NCBI GenBank assembly: GCA_019352875.1
Contig: JAAAFW010000006.1
Coordinates: 637,743-701,742 of the forward strand
Length of the DNA: 64,000 bases
Direction: 5' to 3'
Origin: Pedobacter cryoconitis
Lineage (GTDB): Bacteria; Bacteroidota; Bacteroidia; Sphingobacteriales; Sphingobacteriaceae
The position numbers and the translations under genes are program-made. The notes under the pieces were generated by a model. It was not told the DNA's origin, did no database searches, and saw only the letters and a list, made by a program, of their open reading frames with translations. Below are positions 1 through 9,623 of the stretch, piece after piece. Within the stretch, counting starts at the first letter, position 1; each line of letters starts with the position of its first letter.

Positions 1-579
1 ATTAGCGATACTGTAATCCAGATCTGTCACAATCTGAGATAAGATCTGTGCAGAGGCAACTTTGGGCTGTTGTTGGTTTTCTAGTGTAAGCGGTTCTAAA
101 ACAAGAGGAACATCACCATAAATTGAATATAACTGGAAATAATAAAAGCCTCTGATAAAACGAACTTCCGCCTCGTAGGTTTTTTTATCATTTTCGCTTA
201 TGTCTGAACCTGTATAACTGCCCAGGTACTTCAGGAAAATATTTATTCTGGCAATGCCACTGTAGCTGTTATTGTAGAGGCTGGTTTCATAGCCGCCCGT
301 TGTGGGGTTTAAATTGCCCTGAACAATATCATTTACGCTTCCGGAATTAAACTGCTGATAACCATTGTCGGTGAGGCAGTCACGGAATCCCATTCCGACA
401 GAAAAATCTTCAGACTGTAGAGACGCATAAACAGCAGCAAGACTCTTATCAAAATCTCCCTTGGATTTATAGAAGTTATCGGTTGAAATCTGATCCAGCG
501 GATTCAGATCCAAAGTTTTTTTACATCCGCTAAAGGCGAGAGATGTAATCAATATGGTAATTATTATACGAGCTTTCAT
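1..579 (-). CDS. SusD/RagB-family outer-membrane lipoprotein, 3' end beyond window
   Basis: Read directly from the complement: ATG at 577-579 and 193 open codons to the window edge, so the C-terminal part is missing. The N-terminus is a lipoprotein signal with lipobox F-S-G-C followed by K-K, then the L-D-L-N-P-L-D-Q-I-S segment typical of SusD proteins and a helical TPR-like region. SusD proteins sit on the outer membrane and capture glycan at the mouth of a SusC channel. It starts 8 bases after the susC stop, so the two are co-transcribed. The substrate cannot be read from this fragment. Confidence 0.93.
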   Translation of the reverse strand, partial: MKARIIITILITSLAFSGCKKTLDLNPLDQISTDNFYKSKGDFDKSLAAVYASLQSEDFSVGMGFRDCLTDNGYQQFNSGSVNDIVQGNLNPTTGGYETSLYNNSYSGIARINIFLKYLGSYTGSDISENDKKTYEAEVRFIRGFYYFQLYSIYGDVPLVLEPLTLENQQQPKVASAQILSQIVTDLDYSIAN

Positions 580-587
580 ATATCTGA

Positions 588-3500
588 TTAAAAAGTAACA
601 TTTACACCGAAGGAATAGATCTTATTTTGAGGGTATTGAATTAAATCGCCATTTCCGTAGCGTTCAGGGTCAAGTCCTTTAAAATTGGTGGATGTAAATA
701 GATTATCTCCGGAGAAGTAGAATCTTAGACGCTCAATATTTATGCTCTTGGTTAACTTAGAAGGAAGTGTGTAACCCACAACTAAATTTTTAAGCCTTAA
801 ATAAGAAGCATCCTGTAAAAAATAACTCGATGGACGGGAGAATTTTTGTGGTGCGCTCCAACCCCAGTAGATTTGCGGAGTTGTAGTTGAAGGATTTTCC
901 GGCGTCCAGCGGTCTAACCAATCTGTAGTAGGGGGAGAGCCCTGAACAAATGGCGTAACGCCCCATCCCGTAACATAAGATTTAACACCGGACACACCTT
1001 GTAGTCTGGCTGAAAAATCAAACCCTTTGAAATTAAGTCCTAAATTGAAAGAATAATTCAGTTTAGGGTAGGCTCCTCCGATGAATGTACGGTCATTTGC
1101 ATCTATCTTGCCGTCACCGTTGACGTCCCGGTATTTTAAGTCTCCTGCTGTGGTGTTATCATTAAATTGTTTTGGTGAATTAGCCACCTCATCTGCTGAC
1201 TGGAAGATACCAATTACGTCAAGCATATAGAATGAACCAATAGGCTGACCGTTAATATTGGTTGTATAATCATAAATATCCTGCTGACCATATTTAACCA
1301 GTTTATTTTTGAATCTGTCCAGGTTTACACCGACATTATAGCTTAATCCAGCAAGAGCTCCTCCTTTAACGACATTATTATAAGAAAGGCCGAGTTCCAT
1401 ACCCGTATTGTCAACGATACCGTCGTTAATAACCGGTGCTCCTAAACCAACAACTGCGGTTACTTGTGATTTCCTTAAGATATCAGATGTTCTTTTCTTA
1501 TACCAGTCAAAGTTTAAATTGAAATTGTCGAAGAGCGTAATATCGACGCCTACATCGGTCATCGTTGTGGTTTCCCATTTAATGATCGGGTTGTTCAGAT
1601 TCTGCTGAGCTACACCGGTAATCAGATTAGAATTGTCGAAAGAGTAATTACCTGTTAAATTTAATAATGCCTGATATGGATAATTTTGGCCGTATCCATC
1701 AACTACGATGTTTTGGTTACCTAATTGTCCCCATGAACCCCGTACTTTCAAGCTATTCAACCAGGTTAAATTGAGATCTTTTACGAAAGACTCTTCCGTT
1801 GCACGCCATCCTGCAGAGAAAGAAGGGAATACACCCCATTTATTTTTACCGGAAAATTTAGAGCTACCATCATATCTTAAGTTAGCTTCCAGTAAATATT
1901 TGTTTTTATAGTCGTAATTCAGACGACCAAAATAAGACATCAATGCCCATTGATTGGCAGTTCCGTCAGCTCTTTGGATGTCCCTTCCACCTGCGTTCAG
2001 CTCAAGCAGACTTTCGTCCGGGAAACTCTGACGGTAACCTTGTAAATAGGTGTATTTACTTTGTTCCACGCTATAACCAGCTTGTGCTTTAACTGTATGA
2101 CCGTTGAAATCATGGTTATAGTTTAAATAACTGTAGAGATTGGTATAAACTGTCTGCTGATCCTGATCCGTTAAACCACGACCTAAATCAAGTGTGGTTC
2201 CAAACTGGCCGGAACGGTAATAGTATTCGTCAATAGTGGATTTATAATCTTTATACTTATCCATATTCACATTTACCGCACCCTTGGTGTACCAGGAGAA
2301 ATCCTTAGTGAACTGTACTTCTACCCAACCCTGTGCGTTTACCGCATAATCATTTGTATTATGACTGAAACCTTTGTCTAATACAGCCATAGGATTCTTG
2401 TTATTGTATTCGAAATCATATGCTTTATACGTATAACGACCACTGCCGTCAGGTAAGAAAGGACCATAAGTTGGTGCTTGGGACATCGCAGACAGAAAAA
2501 GGTCTTTCGAGCCTCCCGGAATAGATTCAGTAGTCCCTGATTTCAAGAGAACATTGGTGCCGAATTTAATATGATCATTAATCTTTGATGTCAGATTAAT
2601 ACGGGCACTATATCTTTTATAATTAAATCCGGTAATAATACCATTCTGGTTTACATAACCTAAGGATACATTATAAGTGGTTTTTTCATTACCACCGTTG
2701 AATGAAAGATTATGATTCTGAGTAGGAGCAGTTTTTAAGATAAGACTTAACCAATCTGTATTCGGGTAAAGTAAGCGGTCGGTGCTGTTACGGTAAAGAT
2801 CTATCTGATCCTGTGGATAAAGACCGTTAGTATTCCCCGGACCGTTAAGCCCGGAATTAATACGTGCTTCATTATATAAATCCATATAATCTGCAGAGTT
2901 CGTAATCAGATCGAACATTTTTGTCGGTTTGTAAATTCCGACATTGGCATCATACTGAATTGAACTTTTGCCTGATTTACCTTGTTTGGTTGTTACCAGA
3001 ACTACACCATTGGCTGCACGTGAACCATAAATAGAAGCAGATGCAGCATCTTTAAGTACAGATACATTATCAATATCAGTCGGATTGACGTCACTGAAAT
3101 TTCCAGGGACACCATCTATCAATATTAATGGATCAGATCCCGCTCCGCTAAAAGTTCCATTTCCCCTGATCCGGATAGATACACCTTCATTACCAGGTTC
3201 TCCTGAACCCTGATTAACCTGAACTCCCGGCATCGTACCCTGCAGCATGGCAGCTGCATTGACCACAGGACGTTTGGTGAGCTCTTCTCCTCCGACTGTA
3301 GCAACAGCCCCGGTTAAATTTGTTCGTTTCTGAGTACCGTAACCTACAACTACAACCTCATTAAGTTTTGAAGTTTGTTCTACCAGAGTCACATCAATTT
3401 TAGTTTTTCCGGTTACTGAGATTTCCTGTGAAATATAACCAAGAAAGCTGAATATCAATACAGCCTTATCATCGGCCAGATCAATTTTATAGCTACCGTT

Positions 3501-3770
3501 AACACCTGTTTGTGTCGCTATATTAGCACCTGATACTTTTACGCTTACTCCGGGGATGGGTAGTCCGTTTTCATCTTTAACCGTTCCTGTAATGGTAATA
3601 GGAGCGCTTATTTTGTTAGTAAGAATTGTATTATACTTAGCCGGAGTGGAAGCACTCACTTTGACGATTGAAATCAGACATAGCAGAGATGTTAGTTTCA
3701 TCATCAACGACAGCTTTGATTTTATGCCAGGCAGTTTCCTACCACTTGTCGCAATTGATTGTTTATACAT
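588..3770 (-). CDS. SusC/RagA-family TonB-linked outer-membrane transporter
   Basis: 1060 residues, normal for SusC. Signal-like segment around residues 20-41, CarboxypepD_reg-like domain about 60-130, then the plug with V-V-V-V-G-Y-G-T-Q-K-R at about 139-149 and N-A-A-A-M-L-Q-G-T-M-P-G-V-Q-V, and a long beta-barrel ending in a C-terminal Phe (F-G-V-N-V-T-F). The family imports oligosaccharides across the outer membrane using TonB energy, with SusD as lid. The partner susD follows directly and a GntR-type regulator lies upstream on the same strand. An N-terminal extension typical of sigma/anti-sigma-coupled transporters is absent, so regulation by the neighbouring GntR protein is more likely; that is inference. 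Confidence 0.95.
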   Translation of the reverse strand: MYKQSIATSGRKLPGIKSKLSLMMKLTSLLCLISIVKVSASTPAKYNTILTNKISAPITITGTVKDENGLPIPGVSVKVSGANIATQTGVNGSYKIDLADDKAVLIFSFLGYISQEISVTGKTKIDVTLVEQTSKLNEVVVVGYGTQKRTNLTGAVATVGGEELTKRPVVNAAAMLQGTMPGVQVNQGSGEPGNEGVSIRIRGNGTFSGAGSDPLILIDGVPGNFSDVNPTDIDNVSVLKDAASASIYGSRAANGVVLVTTKQGKSGKSSIQYDANVGIYKPTKMFDLITNSADYMDLYNEARINSGLNGPGNTNGLYPQDQIDLYRNSTDRLLYPNTDWLSLILKTAPTQNHNLSFNGGNEKTTYNVSLGYVNQNGIITGFNYKRYSARINLTSKINDHIKFGTNVLLKSGTTESIPGGSKDLFLSAMSQAPTYGPFLPDGSGRYTYKAYDFEYNNKNPMAVLDKGFSHNTNDYAVNAQGWVEVQFTKDFSWYTKGAVNVNMDKYKDYKSTIDEYYYRSGQFGTTLDLGRGLTDQDQQTVYTNLYSYLNYNHDFNGHTVKAQAGYSVEQSKYTYLQGYRQSFPDESLLELNAGGRDIQRADGTANQWALMSYFGRLNYDYKNKYLLEANLRYDGSSKFSGKNKWGVFPSFSAGWRATEESFVKDLNLTWLNSLKVRGSWGQLGNQNIVVDGYGQNYPYQALLNLTGNYSFDNSNLITGVAQQNLNNPIIKWETTTMTDVGVDITLFDNFNLNFDWYKKRTSDILRKSQVTAVVGLGAPVINDGIVDNTGMELGLSYNNVVKGGALAGLSYNVGVNLDRFKNKLVKYGQQDIYDYTTNINGQPIGSFYMLDVIGIFQSADEVANSPKQFNDNTTAGDLKYRDVNGDGKIDANDRTFIGGAYPKLNYSFNLGLNFKGFDFSARLQGVSGVKSYVTGWGVTPFVQGSPPTTDWLDRWTPENPSTTTPQIYWGWSAPQKFSRPSSYFLQDASYLRLKNLVVGYTLPSKLTKSINIERLRFYFSGDNLFTSTNFKGLDPERYGNGDLIQYPQNKIYSFGVNVTF

Positions 3771-4154
3771 TTGAATATTTGGTTAAAAGACATTTAAATT
3801 ATTTCATGCTTTTTGCTGGAAAAGGCGGAGATAATTAATTGAACTGTTTTAGTACTCTTTGCAGAGATCATGTAGATTTTTGATCATTTAAAAAGAGTTC
3901 TGATTAACCGGAGTGGAGTATAAAACTGGAATAATTGCAAATACATAATTTACCTGGGGGGATAAAAGATTTGTTCATAATTTATATTTGGTTGACTATT
4001 TAAAGCTTTGTACAGAACGTTCTCCTATACTATGCTATACTACAATGATATAAAAACACTTTTGTAATTACAAGTATTTTATATCATTGTTTTTCAGTAA
4101 AGTAGGGTTGTATAAGGAAAAATGGATTCAGGCAAACAGCTCAGAAACTGTGCT
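3771..4154 (-). promoter_or_regulatory. Intergenic region upstream of susC with stacked palindromes
   Basis: 384 bases without a credible gene. They separate the GntR gene (ends 4155) from susC (starts 3770) and should hold the susC promoter and leader. A 14-bp perfect inverted repeat (4042-4055 with 4077-4090) encloses the 12-bp palindrome TTGTAATTACAA at 4062-4073. A 10-bp palindrome AGAACGTTCT lies at 4014-4023, next to TTTGTACA. I could not find a clean TAnnTTTG element in the right place. Confidence 0.55.
4042..4090. promoter_or_regulatory. Long inverted repeat, candidate GntR operator or terminator of the GntR gene
   Basis: Arms ACAATGATATAAAA and TTTTATATCATTGT match perfectly (14 bp). 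The 21-base centre contains the perfect palindrome TTGTAATTACAA. GntR-family operators commonly have a GT...AC core, which this centre fits. It lies about 65 bases downstream of the GntR stop and 270 upstream of susC, so it could also terminate the GntR transcript, but no clear T-tract follows on the minus strand. Confidence 0.5.
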
Positions 4155-5183
4155 TTATAACGAATTCCGCCTGATCAGTTTAGTCTCCATAATATGTTTT
4201 ACGGGTTCTAATGTGAGTACAAAATCAGCAGCTATCTTACCCATAGCTGCAAAATCCACTGAAAATGTGGTTATGCCGTCGAATATGATTTCTTTGATAA
4301 CGTCATCGTTATGGGAGAGTATGCCGATGTTCTTACCAGGAGTTAATCCTTTTAGTTTGGCATCTTTAAGAATTTCCCACAGCTCCAGATTGTGGATAGT
4401 AAAATAAACCTTATTGGTTTCAATAGTATTTTCCTCATACTGGCTTTTAATCTCACCGTGGATATTATAGTCCTTTATAAAACGCTTGAAAGAATTATAG
4501 ATGTCATCGGGTTCGGCAGAAGATGGCTTGAAGAAAAATACAAACTGCGAAAACTCTTTAATTCTCGGAGCTAGCTCTACAAATGCATTATAGGAAGATT
4601 TTTTAAATTCCTGCACAACATAGGAGTGTTCCTTACTGAGTTTTAAATAGCGGTCGACTATCAATAATTTGTTTGCCGGAAGCTGGTCCAGCAGGTTTTT
4701 GGTTTCTTCGGTCTGGATAGGAGCAATAACATACATGCCATATTTCCCCCGGTTACTGTTAATTATTGACTCAAAAGCACTGAAATTATTATGATGAAAG
4801 AAAATGTCAATATGGATATTGGGCCCCAGTCTTTTCTTGAAACTCTGATAGAAGGTCTCCTGAAAAGTATCAAAAGCATAAAGTAACATGAAGACTTTTA
4901 ACTGCTGCTCGGTATCTACATTATTGACAAAATATCCATGCCGGTTCTTGGACTCAATTATGCCACGGCTAATAAGCTCCTTGTAAGCTTTGAATACAGT
5001 TTCTTTAGCAAAACCTAGCTCTTCGCTCATCTTACTGACCGAAGGCAATTTACCCCCAACCAATAAAATTTTCTGATTTATAGCATTAATGACACCATTT
5101 ATAATCTGCTCATGTTTGGAAAGGGTATTGATAACTAGCAGGGATCTCAATTCTTCGAATAATTTTCTCTCACTTAAAGACAT
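4155..5183 (-). CDS. GntR-family transcriptional regulator with substrate-binding-like effector domain
   Basis: 342 residues. The N-terminal winged helix-turn-helix (about residues 20-90) has the GntR pattern: L-P-S-V-S-K-M-S-E-E-L-G-F-A-K-E-T-V-F-K-A-Y-K-E-L then I-E-S-K-N-R-H-G-Y-F-V. The rest, about 95-335, resembles a LacI/periplasmic-binding-protein effector domain (motifs such as Y-V-I-A-P-I and G-I-L-S-H-N-D-D) and likely binds a sugar. Start is ATG at 5181-5183. It lies directly upstream of susCD on the same strand and is the likely local regulator of that pair. A 20-bp palindrome 78 bases upstream suggests autoregulation. Confidence 0.85.
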   Translation of the reverse strand: MSLSERKLFEELRSLLVINTLSKHEQIINGVINAINQKILLVGGKLPSVSKMSEELGFAKETVFKAYKELISRGIIESKNRHGYFVNNVDTEQQLKVFMLLYAFDTFQETFYQSFKKRLGPNIHIDIFFHHNNFSAFESIINSNRGKYGMYVIAPIQTEETKNLLDQLPANKLLIVDRYLKLSKEHSYVVQEFKKSSYNAFVELAPRIKEFSQFVFFFKPSSAEPDDIYNSFKRFIKDYNIHGEIKSQYEENTIETNKVYFTIHNLELWEILKDAKLKGLTPGKNIGILSHNDDVIKEIIFDGITTFSVDFAAMGKIAADFVLTLEPVKHIMETKLIRRNSL

Positions 5184-5463
5184 TCACAATCAATTTTAAG
5201 CTGTTCTTTTTATATTATAGGTCTTCTAGACGGACACCATATTAACTGTAAGCGAATGCTAATAGTTTGTACAAACTATTCCTCGTATTTTCATTCTATT
5301 TGGTTCATTAACAATTACGTTCGTAATATTAGTACAAAAAAATATTATTGTAAGTCAAATTGTCTATTTCTTTTGTAAATATAAAACAAAAAGTTTGTGT
5401 CAAAAAAGAATGTTTAACTGCTTATAAATTAAAAGCTACTATCTTGTTCGCTGAAATTTAAAA
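5184..5463. promoter_or_regulatory. AT-rich upstream region of the GntR gene
   Basis: Non-coding DNA between the GntR start and the terminator of the galactose operon. It carries the 20-bp palindrome at 5261-5280 and a further TAGTACAAAA at about 5330. No ORF in it looks real. Confidence 0.6.
5261..5280. promoter_or_regulatory. 20-bp perfect palindrome, probable GntR autoregulatory operator
   Basis: AATAGTTTGTACAAACTATT reads identically on both strands. Its core TTTGTACAAA shares the TTGTA/TACAA half-sites of the palindrome upstream of susC (4062-4073) and of TTTGTACA at 4007-4014. The position 78 bases before the GntR start suits an operator. Binding by the neighbouring regulator is inferred. 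Confidence 0.6.
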
Positions 5464-5505
5464 AGAGTTTACCAGCAGGGAAATGACCCTACCGGTAAAC
5501 TCTTC
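5464..5505 (-). terminator. Rho-independent terminator of the gal operon
   Basis: Perfect 11-bp stem, AAGAGTTTACC at 5464-5474 with GGTAAACTCTT at 5495-5505, and an inner AGGG/CCCT pairing. Read on the minus strand it is followed by a T-rich run. It lies 56 bases after the symporter stop. Confidence 0.8.
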
Positions 5506-5560
5506 ATGAAATTCTAAGGCCCGGAAGCCTTATGGAAAATGTGAAATTTACAGCAGATAC

Positions 5561-7237
5561 TTACCAGTAAATGCCGTAAAGGGCTACAATTAGTCCAAGA
5601 ATCAATAATGCACCAACAGCGAAGCCAGTAGTTGTTTTGAACATTTTCGCATCAATCTCAAGCCCTTTGCTTTCCGCATTATCTTTGTGTTGTACCAAAC
5701 TAATAATGATCATTCCTGCAAGACAGAATAAAAACACGAAGCCCATACGGTCAATGAAAGGAATTTCATAGATGCCGACGGCATTTTTAACCGAGAAGCC
5801 CATGCCCGACAGCCAGGAAAGATCCGTCCAGCCAGGTAGGAACTTAAGAACCAGAGATAAGACAAAGCCACCGATGGTTGCAAAAAGCGCTGCATCCGAA
5901 GTTGTTTTCTTCCAAAAGAAACCTAAGATAAACATGGTGAAAATTCCGGGCGACACAAAGCCTGTATATTCCTGTATATACTGAAAACCTCCTTTTTTAT
6001 CAATTCCCAGATGAGGAGCAATTAAGACACCTAAAATCATCGAAACTACAATAGCCACCTTGCCGGTTAAGACAAGATTCTTTTCGCTTGCATCTTTATT
6101 AAGAACTTTTTTGTAAACATCAAGAGTAAAGATTGTCGCGATACTATTTGCTTTCCCAGCAAGAGAAGCTACAACCGCGGCTGTAAGTGCAGCGAAGGAT
6201 AAGCCTTTCAGACCAGCTGGTAATAGGTTAAGTAATACAGGGTAGGCTCTGTCTGGATTTACAGATCCGTTCTGCATCATTTCTGACTGGAAAGCACCGT
6301 CTTTAAATAAAACATAAGCGGCGATACCTGGTAAAACCACAATAATAGGCATCAATAATTTTAAAAACGCGGCAAAAAGGAGACCAGCACGGGCAGTTTT
6401 CAAATCTGCACCCAATGCACGCTGTGTAATATACTGGTTACAGCCCCAGTAATTCAGGTTAATGATCCACATACCACCAATTAGTACACTCAAACCTGGT
6501 AAATCAATGTAATTCTCATTGTCAGGCTTTAAAATCATGTGAAAGTGTTCCGAAGCTTTTGAACTCATCAGATTATAGCCTTCAAGGATTCCAGTTGTAC
6601 CATAATGGTCTGAGACGAGGTTTAAAGCCAGATAAGTTGTGGCCAGACCACCTAATATCAGGAAGAAAACCTGAATAACATCTGTATACCCGATAACCTT
6701 CATCCCCCCAAGGGTAATGATAACCGCAAATGCGGCGATGACGTACATACATAATTCAAGGTTAAAACCCGAAATACTGCTTACTGCCAGTGCGCCCAGA
6801 TAAAGGATAGAAGTTAGATTTACAACCACATATAATAATAACCAGAAAACGGCCATAATCATGGCTACCGTCCCGTTATACCGCTGATGAAGGAACTGCG
6901 GCATAGTCGATATTTTATTTTTGAGGTACACCGGAATAAAAAATACCGCGACTACAATTAAAGTAGCTGCTGCCATCCATTCATAGGTAGCGATTGCCAG
7001 TCCGATTTTGAAGCCCGAACCACTCATACCAATAAATTGTTCGGCAGAGATATTTGAAGCGATTAATGAGGCACCGATTGCCCACCAGGTTAACGAACCC
7101 TCCGCCAGGAAGTAATCTTTAGACCCAGATGAGGCAGATTTTTTTTTATTGTAGATATACAGACCATATCCGGCTACAATGACAAAGTAGACTAAGAAAA
7201 CGATATAGTCTTGTGTGCCTAATAAATTATTTTTCAT
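5561..7237 (-). CDS. Sodium/sugar symporter of the SSS (SGLT) family, probable galactose importer
   Basis: 558 residues, close to bacterial SGLT length, with about 14 hydrophobic segments. Family features include N-I-S-A-E-Q-F-I-G-M-S-G near residues 62-75, the Y-W-G-C-N-Q-Y-I-T-Q-R-A segment, and the signature run G-L-S-F-A-A-L-T-A-A-V-V-A-S-L-A-G-K-A-N-S. The family couples Na+ influx to uptake of glucose or galactose across the inner membrane. Its place directly after galK and galT in one operon (29 bases from galK) points to galactose as substrate; that is inference from context. Start is ATG at 7235-7237. Confidence 0.9.
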   Translation of the reverse strand: MKNNLLGTQDYIVFLVYFVIVAGYGLYIYNKKKSASSGSKDYFLAEGSLTWWAIGASLIASNISAEQFIGMSGSGFKIGLAIATYEWMAAATLIVVAVFFIPVYLKNKISTMPQFLHQRYNGTVAMIMAVFWLLLYVVVNLTSILYLGALAVSSISGFNLELCMYVIAAFAVIITLGGMKVIGYTDVIQVFFLILGGLATTYLALNLVSDHYGTTGILEGYNLMSSKASEHFHMILKPDNENYIDLPGLSVLIGGMWIINLNYWGCNQYITQRALGADLKTARAGLLFAAFLKLLMPIIVVLPGIAAYVLFKDGAFQSEMMQNGSVNPDRAYPVLLNLLPAGLKGLSFAALTAAVVASLAGKANSIATIFTLDVYKKVLNKDASEKNLVLTGKVAIVVSMILGVLIAPHLGIDKKGGFQYIQEYTGFVSPGIFTMFILGFFWKKTTSDAALFATIGGFVLSLVLKFLPGWTDLSWLSGMGFSVKNAVGIYEIPFIDRMGFVFLFCLAGMIIISLVQHKDNAESKGLEIDAKMFKTTTGFAVGALLILGLIVALYGIYW

Positions 7238-7266
7238 TTGTTTACAGGTTTATTTTTGGTTTTCTA

Positions 7267-8454
7267 TTATACGACTTGATTTGTTCCAGATGCAGTGGTA
7301 ACGATATAAGCATCCAGGTTCAGATCGAATTCTTTTGAATAACTCGCTGCTATACTTGCAATCAGATCATCAACAGCCTCATTTTTTACAATGTTAATTG
7401 TACAGCCGCCAAAACCTCCGCCCATCATTCTGGCACCAAGTACCGTATCTGTCTGTTTCACTTTGTCTACCAGAAAATCCAGTTCCTTACAGCTCACTTT
7501 ATATTTATTGCTTAAGCCATCATGGGTTTCAAACATCAATTGTCCCAATGCGGCCAGATTTCCGTCTTTCAGATATTCAGCTGCCTGAATCAAACGGATA
7601 TTTTCGCTGACAACAAATTTGCACTTCTCATACACATCTGAGTCTTTGGCTCTTACACATTGATCCAGCATCTGAAGATTAGCATCTCTTAAACTATCCA
7701 CTTCCGGATGTTGTTCCTTAATCCATGCTACACCCTGCTCGCATTGTTCCCTTCTTTCATTATAAGCACTGTTAGCCAATGAGTGCTTTACATTTGTGTT
7801 AAGTAGAAGCAGCTTATATCCGTCTAATTTCAGCGGAACATACTGATACTCCAGTGACCTGCAGTCCAGTAATATAGCATGATCTTTTTTTCCAAAAACT
7901 GAAGCAAACTGATCCATGATTCCGCAACTTACGCCAGCAAAAACATGTTCTGCTTTTTGTGCGATCAGCGCTGTGTCCAGTTTGCTGATGGATAAAGAAA
8001 AAAGTTGGTCCAGTGCATAGGCTGTGGCGCATTCGACCGCCGCAGAAGACGATAGTCCCGCGCCTAAAGGAACATCACCATCAATATACAAGTTAAATCC
8101 ACCGATATGGTATCCTCTTTTCAGGATCTGATCTGCTACCCCAAGAATATAATTTGGCCAGCCTTTCTCTGAGACTACCAATTCAGATAGTTTCACTTGA
8201 TGTGATTGCCCATAATCTTTGGCAAAGAGATGAACTTCGTCGTCTTCCCGCTTGGAAACACCGATATAAATGGCCTTATCAATTGCGGCTGGCATAACAA
8301 ATCCATTATTGTAATCGGTGTGTTCCCCGATAATATTAATTCGTCCCGGTGATTTAACTACAAGAGGAGTAGCGTTATAAAGTTCTTGGAATGATTTTTT
8401 CAGGTCCTCAACATCTACTTTGATTGTTGTCTGGATGGTGTTGGAAGATGTCAT
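7267..8454 (-). CDS. galK: Galactokinase
   Basis: GalK phosphorylates galactose with ATP to galactose-1-phosphate in the Leloir pathway. With the ATG at 8452-8454 the protein is 395 residues, the usual size. GHMP-kinase motifs are all present: galactokinase signature G-R-I-N-I-I-G-E-H-T-D-Y at 37-48, ATP loop P-L-G-A-G-L-S-S-S-A-A-V-E at 129-141, catalytic Asp in I-M-D-Q (181), and G-A-R-M-M-G-G-G-F-G-G at 340-350. The open frame extends 34 codons upstream into galT, but that extension is non-homologous, and the ATG one base after the galT stop is the natural coupled start. Confidence 0.97.
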   Translation of the reverse strand: MTSSNTIQTTIKVDVEDLKKSFQELYNATPLVVKSPGRINIIGEHTDYNNGFVMPAAIDKAIYIGVSKREDDEVHLFAKDYGQSHQVKLSELVVSEKGWPNYILGVADQILKRGYHIGGFNLYIDGDVPLGAGLSSSAAVECATAYALDQLFSLSISKLDTALIAQKAEHVFAGVSCGIMDQFASVFGKKDHAILLDCRSLEYQYVPLKLDGYKLLLLNTNVKHSLANSAYNERREQCEQGVAWIKEQHPEVDSLRDANLQMLDQCVRAKDSDVYEKCKFVVSENIRLIQAAEYLKDGNLAALGQLMFETHDGLSNKYKVSCKELDFLVDKVKQTDTVLGARMMGGGFGGCTINIVKNEAVDDLIASIAASYSKEFDLNLDAYIVTTASGTNQVV

Positions 8455-8455
8455 T

Positions 8456-9511
8456 CTATGCTTTTTTTGCTTTATAATGTTCGGTTGGTAAATCTTTAAG
8501 CTGTTTTGCAGCAAATTCAGGAGTAATGTCACGCTGAGCATTAGCCAGAAGTTCATAACCTACCATGAATTTTTTAACGGTAGCAGAACGAAGTAAGGGA
8601 GGATAGAAATGCATATGCCAATGCCATTCCGGATATTCTCCGTTGTTTACAGGTGCCTGGTGCATACCCGCAGAGTAGGGGAATGATGTTTCGAAAAGAT
8701 TGTCGTATTTAGTCGTTAATATTTTCAATGCATCGGCCAGGGCAGCTATTTCCGCTGCTGTGAAATAGTTAATTCCGGTTACATGGCGTTTGCTGATAAT
8801 CATTGTTTCATAAGGCCAAACTGCCCAGAAAGGCACCAATACAACAAAATGTTCATTCTCAAACAGAATTCGTTCCTGTTTTTTCTGTTCTAATTTCAAG
8901 TAGGCAGAGAGTAAACTCTTCCGGTGAATAGCGTAGTAGTTTTTCTGATTTTCGGTTTCCTTTATTATTTCCTGCGGGATACTGCTCTGTGCCCAGATCT
9001 GACCATGCGGGTGCGGATTACTGCAACCCATTATTTCACCCTTGTTTTCAAAAATCTGAATGTATTTTATCCAGTTATTTGCCGAAAGTTCATTGTATTC
9101 TTTTTGCCATACCTCGACAACCGAAATAATTTGATCACGTGTCAATTCCGGTAGGGTAAGATCATGTTTAGGGGTAAAGCTGATAACTTTACATAATCCT
9201 CTTTCACCTTTTGCGACCAGCAGGTCATCTTCATTGAGGCTGTCAACTTCCGTATCCTCGAGTAGTGCGGCAAAATCATTTTTAAAAACAAAGCTTGCTT
9301 TGTAATCAGGATTTATTTCTCCGTCAGCCCTGACATTCCCAGGGCATAAATAACATTTAGGGTCGTACTCCGGGCGGTTATCCGGGCTTACATCTTCTAC
9401 TTTACCTTGCCATGGTCTTTTAGTTCGGTGCGGAGACACCAGGATATGCTCCCCGGTAAGGATATTCAGACGGGTATGCGGATTTAAGTTAAGGTCGAAA
9501 TTTTGGTTCAT
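8456..9511 (-). CDS. galT: Galactose-1-phosphate uridylyltransferase
   Basis: GalT exchanges UMP between UDP-glucose and galactose-1-phosphate. The 351-residue protein has the catalytic S-N-P-H-P-H-G-Q motif at 164-171 (nucleophile His169) and the metal-binding C-Y-L-C pair at 53-56, plus an H-W-H-M-H-F-Y-P-P-L motif near the C-terminus. The frame includes a TTG codon just before the ATG at 9509-9511; the ATG is preferred. First gene of the galT-galK-symporter operon, transcribed away from the Nudix-like regulator; the long inverted repeat at 9581-9623 lies about 70 bases upstream. Confidence 0.97.
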   Translation of the reverse strand: MNQNFDLNLNPHTRLNILTGEHILVSPHRTKRPWQGKVEDVSPDNRPEYDPKCYLCPGNVRADGEINPDYKASFVFKNDFAALLEDTEVDSLNEDDLLVAKGERGLCKVISFTPKHDLTLPELTRDQIISVVEVWQKEYNELSANNWIKYIQIFENKGEIMGCSNPHPHGQIWAQSSIPQEIIKETENQKNYYAIHRKSLLSAYLKLEQKKQERILFENEHFVVLVPFWAVWPYETMIISKRHVTGINYFTAAEIAALADALKILTTKYDNLFETSFPYSAGMHQAPVNNGEYPEWHWHMHFYPPLLRSATVKKFMVGYELLANAQRDITPEFAAKQLKDLPTEHYKAKKA

Positions 9512-9580
9512 CAATAGGGTTATTAAATGGTTAGAAATTCGGGAAGCAAAATGTTTCCCTTTTAACGGCAGGAAAATTAG

Positions 9581-9623
9581 TAATAATTTATTAATTGTAC
9601 CAGTGACAATTAATAAATTATTA
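9581..9623. promoter_or_regulatory. 43-bp inverted repeat in the galT/regulator divergent promoter, candidate operator
   Basis: Arms TAATAATTTATTAATTGT (9581-9598) and ACAATTAATAAATTATTA (9606-9623) are perfectly complementary over 18 bp with a 7-base centre. It sits midway between two divergent starts (9511 and 9663), and a near -7 element GATATTTG follows at 9631-9638 for the plus-strand gene. Best read as the operator of the Nudix-like regulator, controlling both sides. Confidence 0.7.

Noticed and set aside
7267..8556. Longer galactokinase start at 8556
   Set aside because: It would overlap galT by 100 bases and add 34 non-homologous residues; the ATG at 8454, one base past the galT stop, fits the family and operon.
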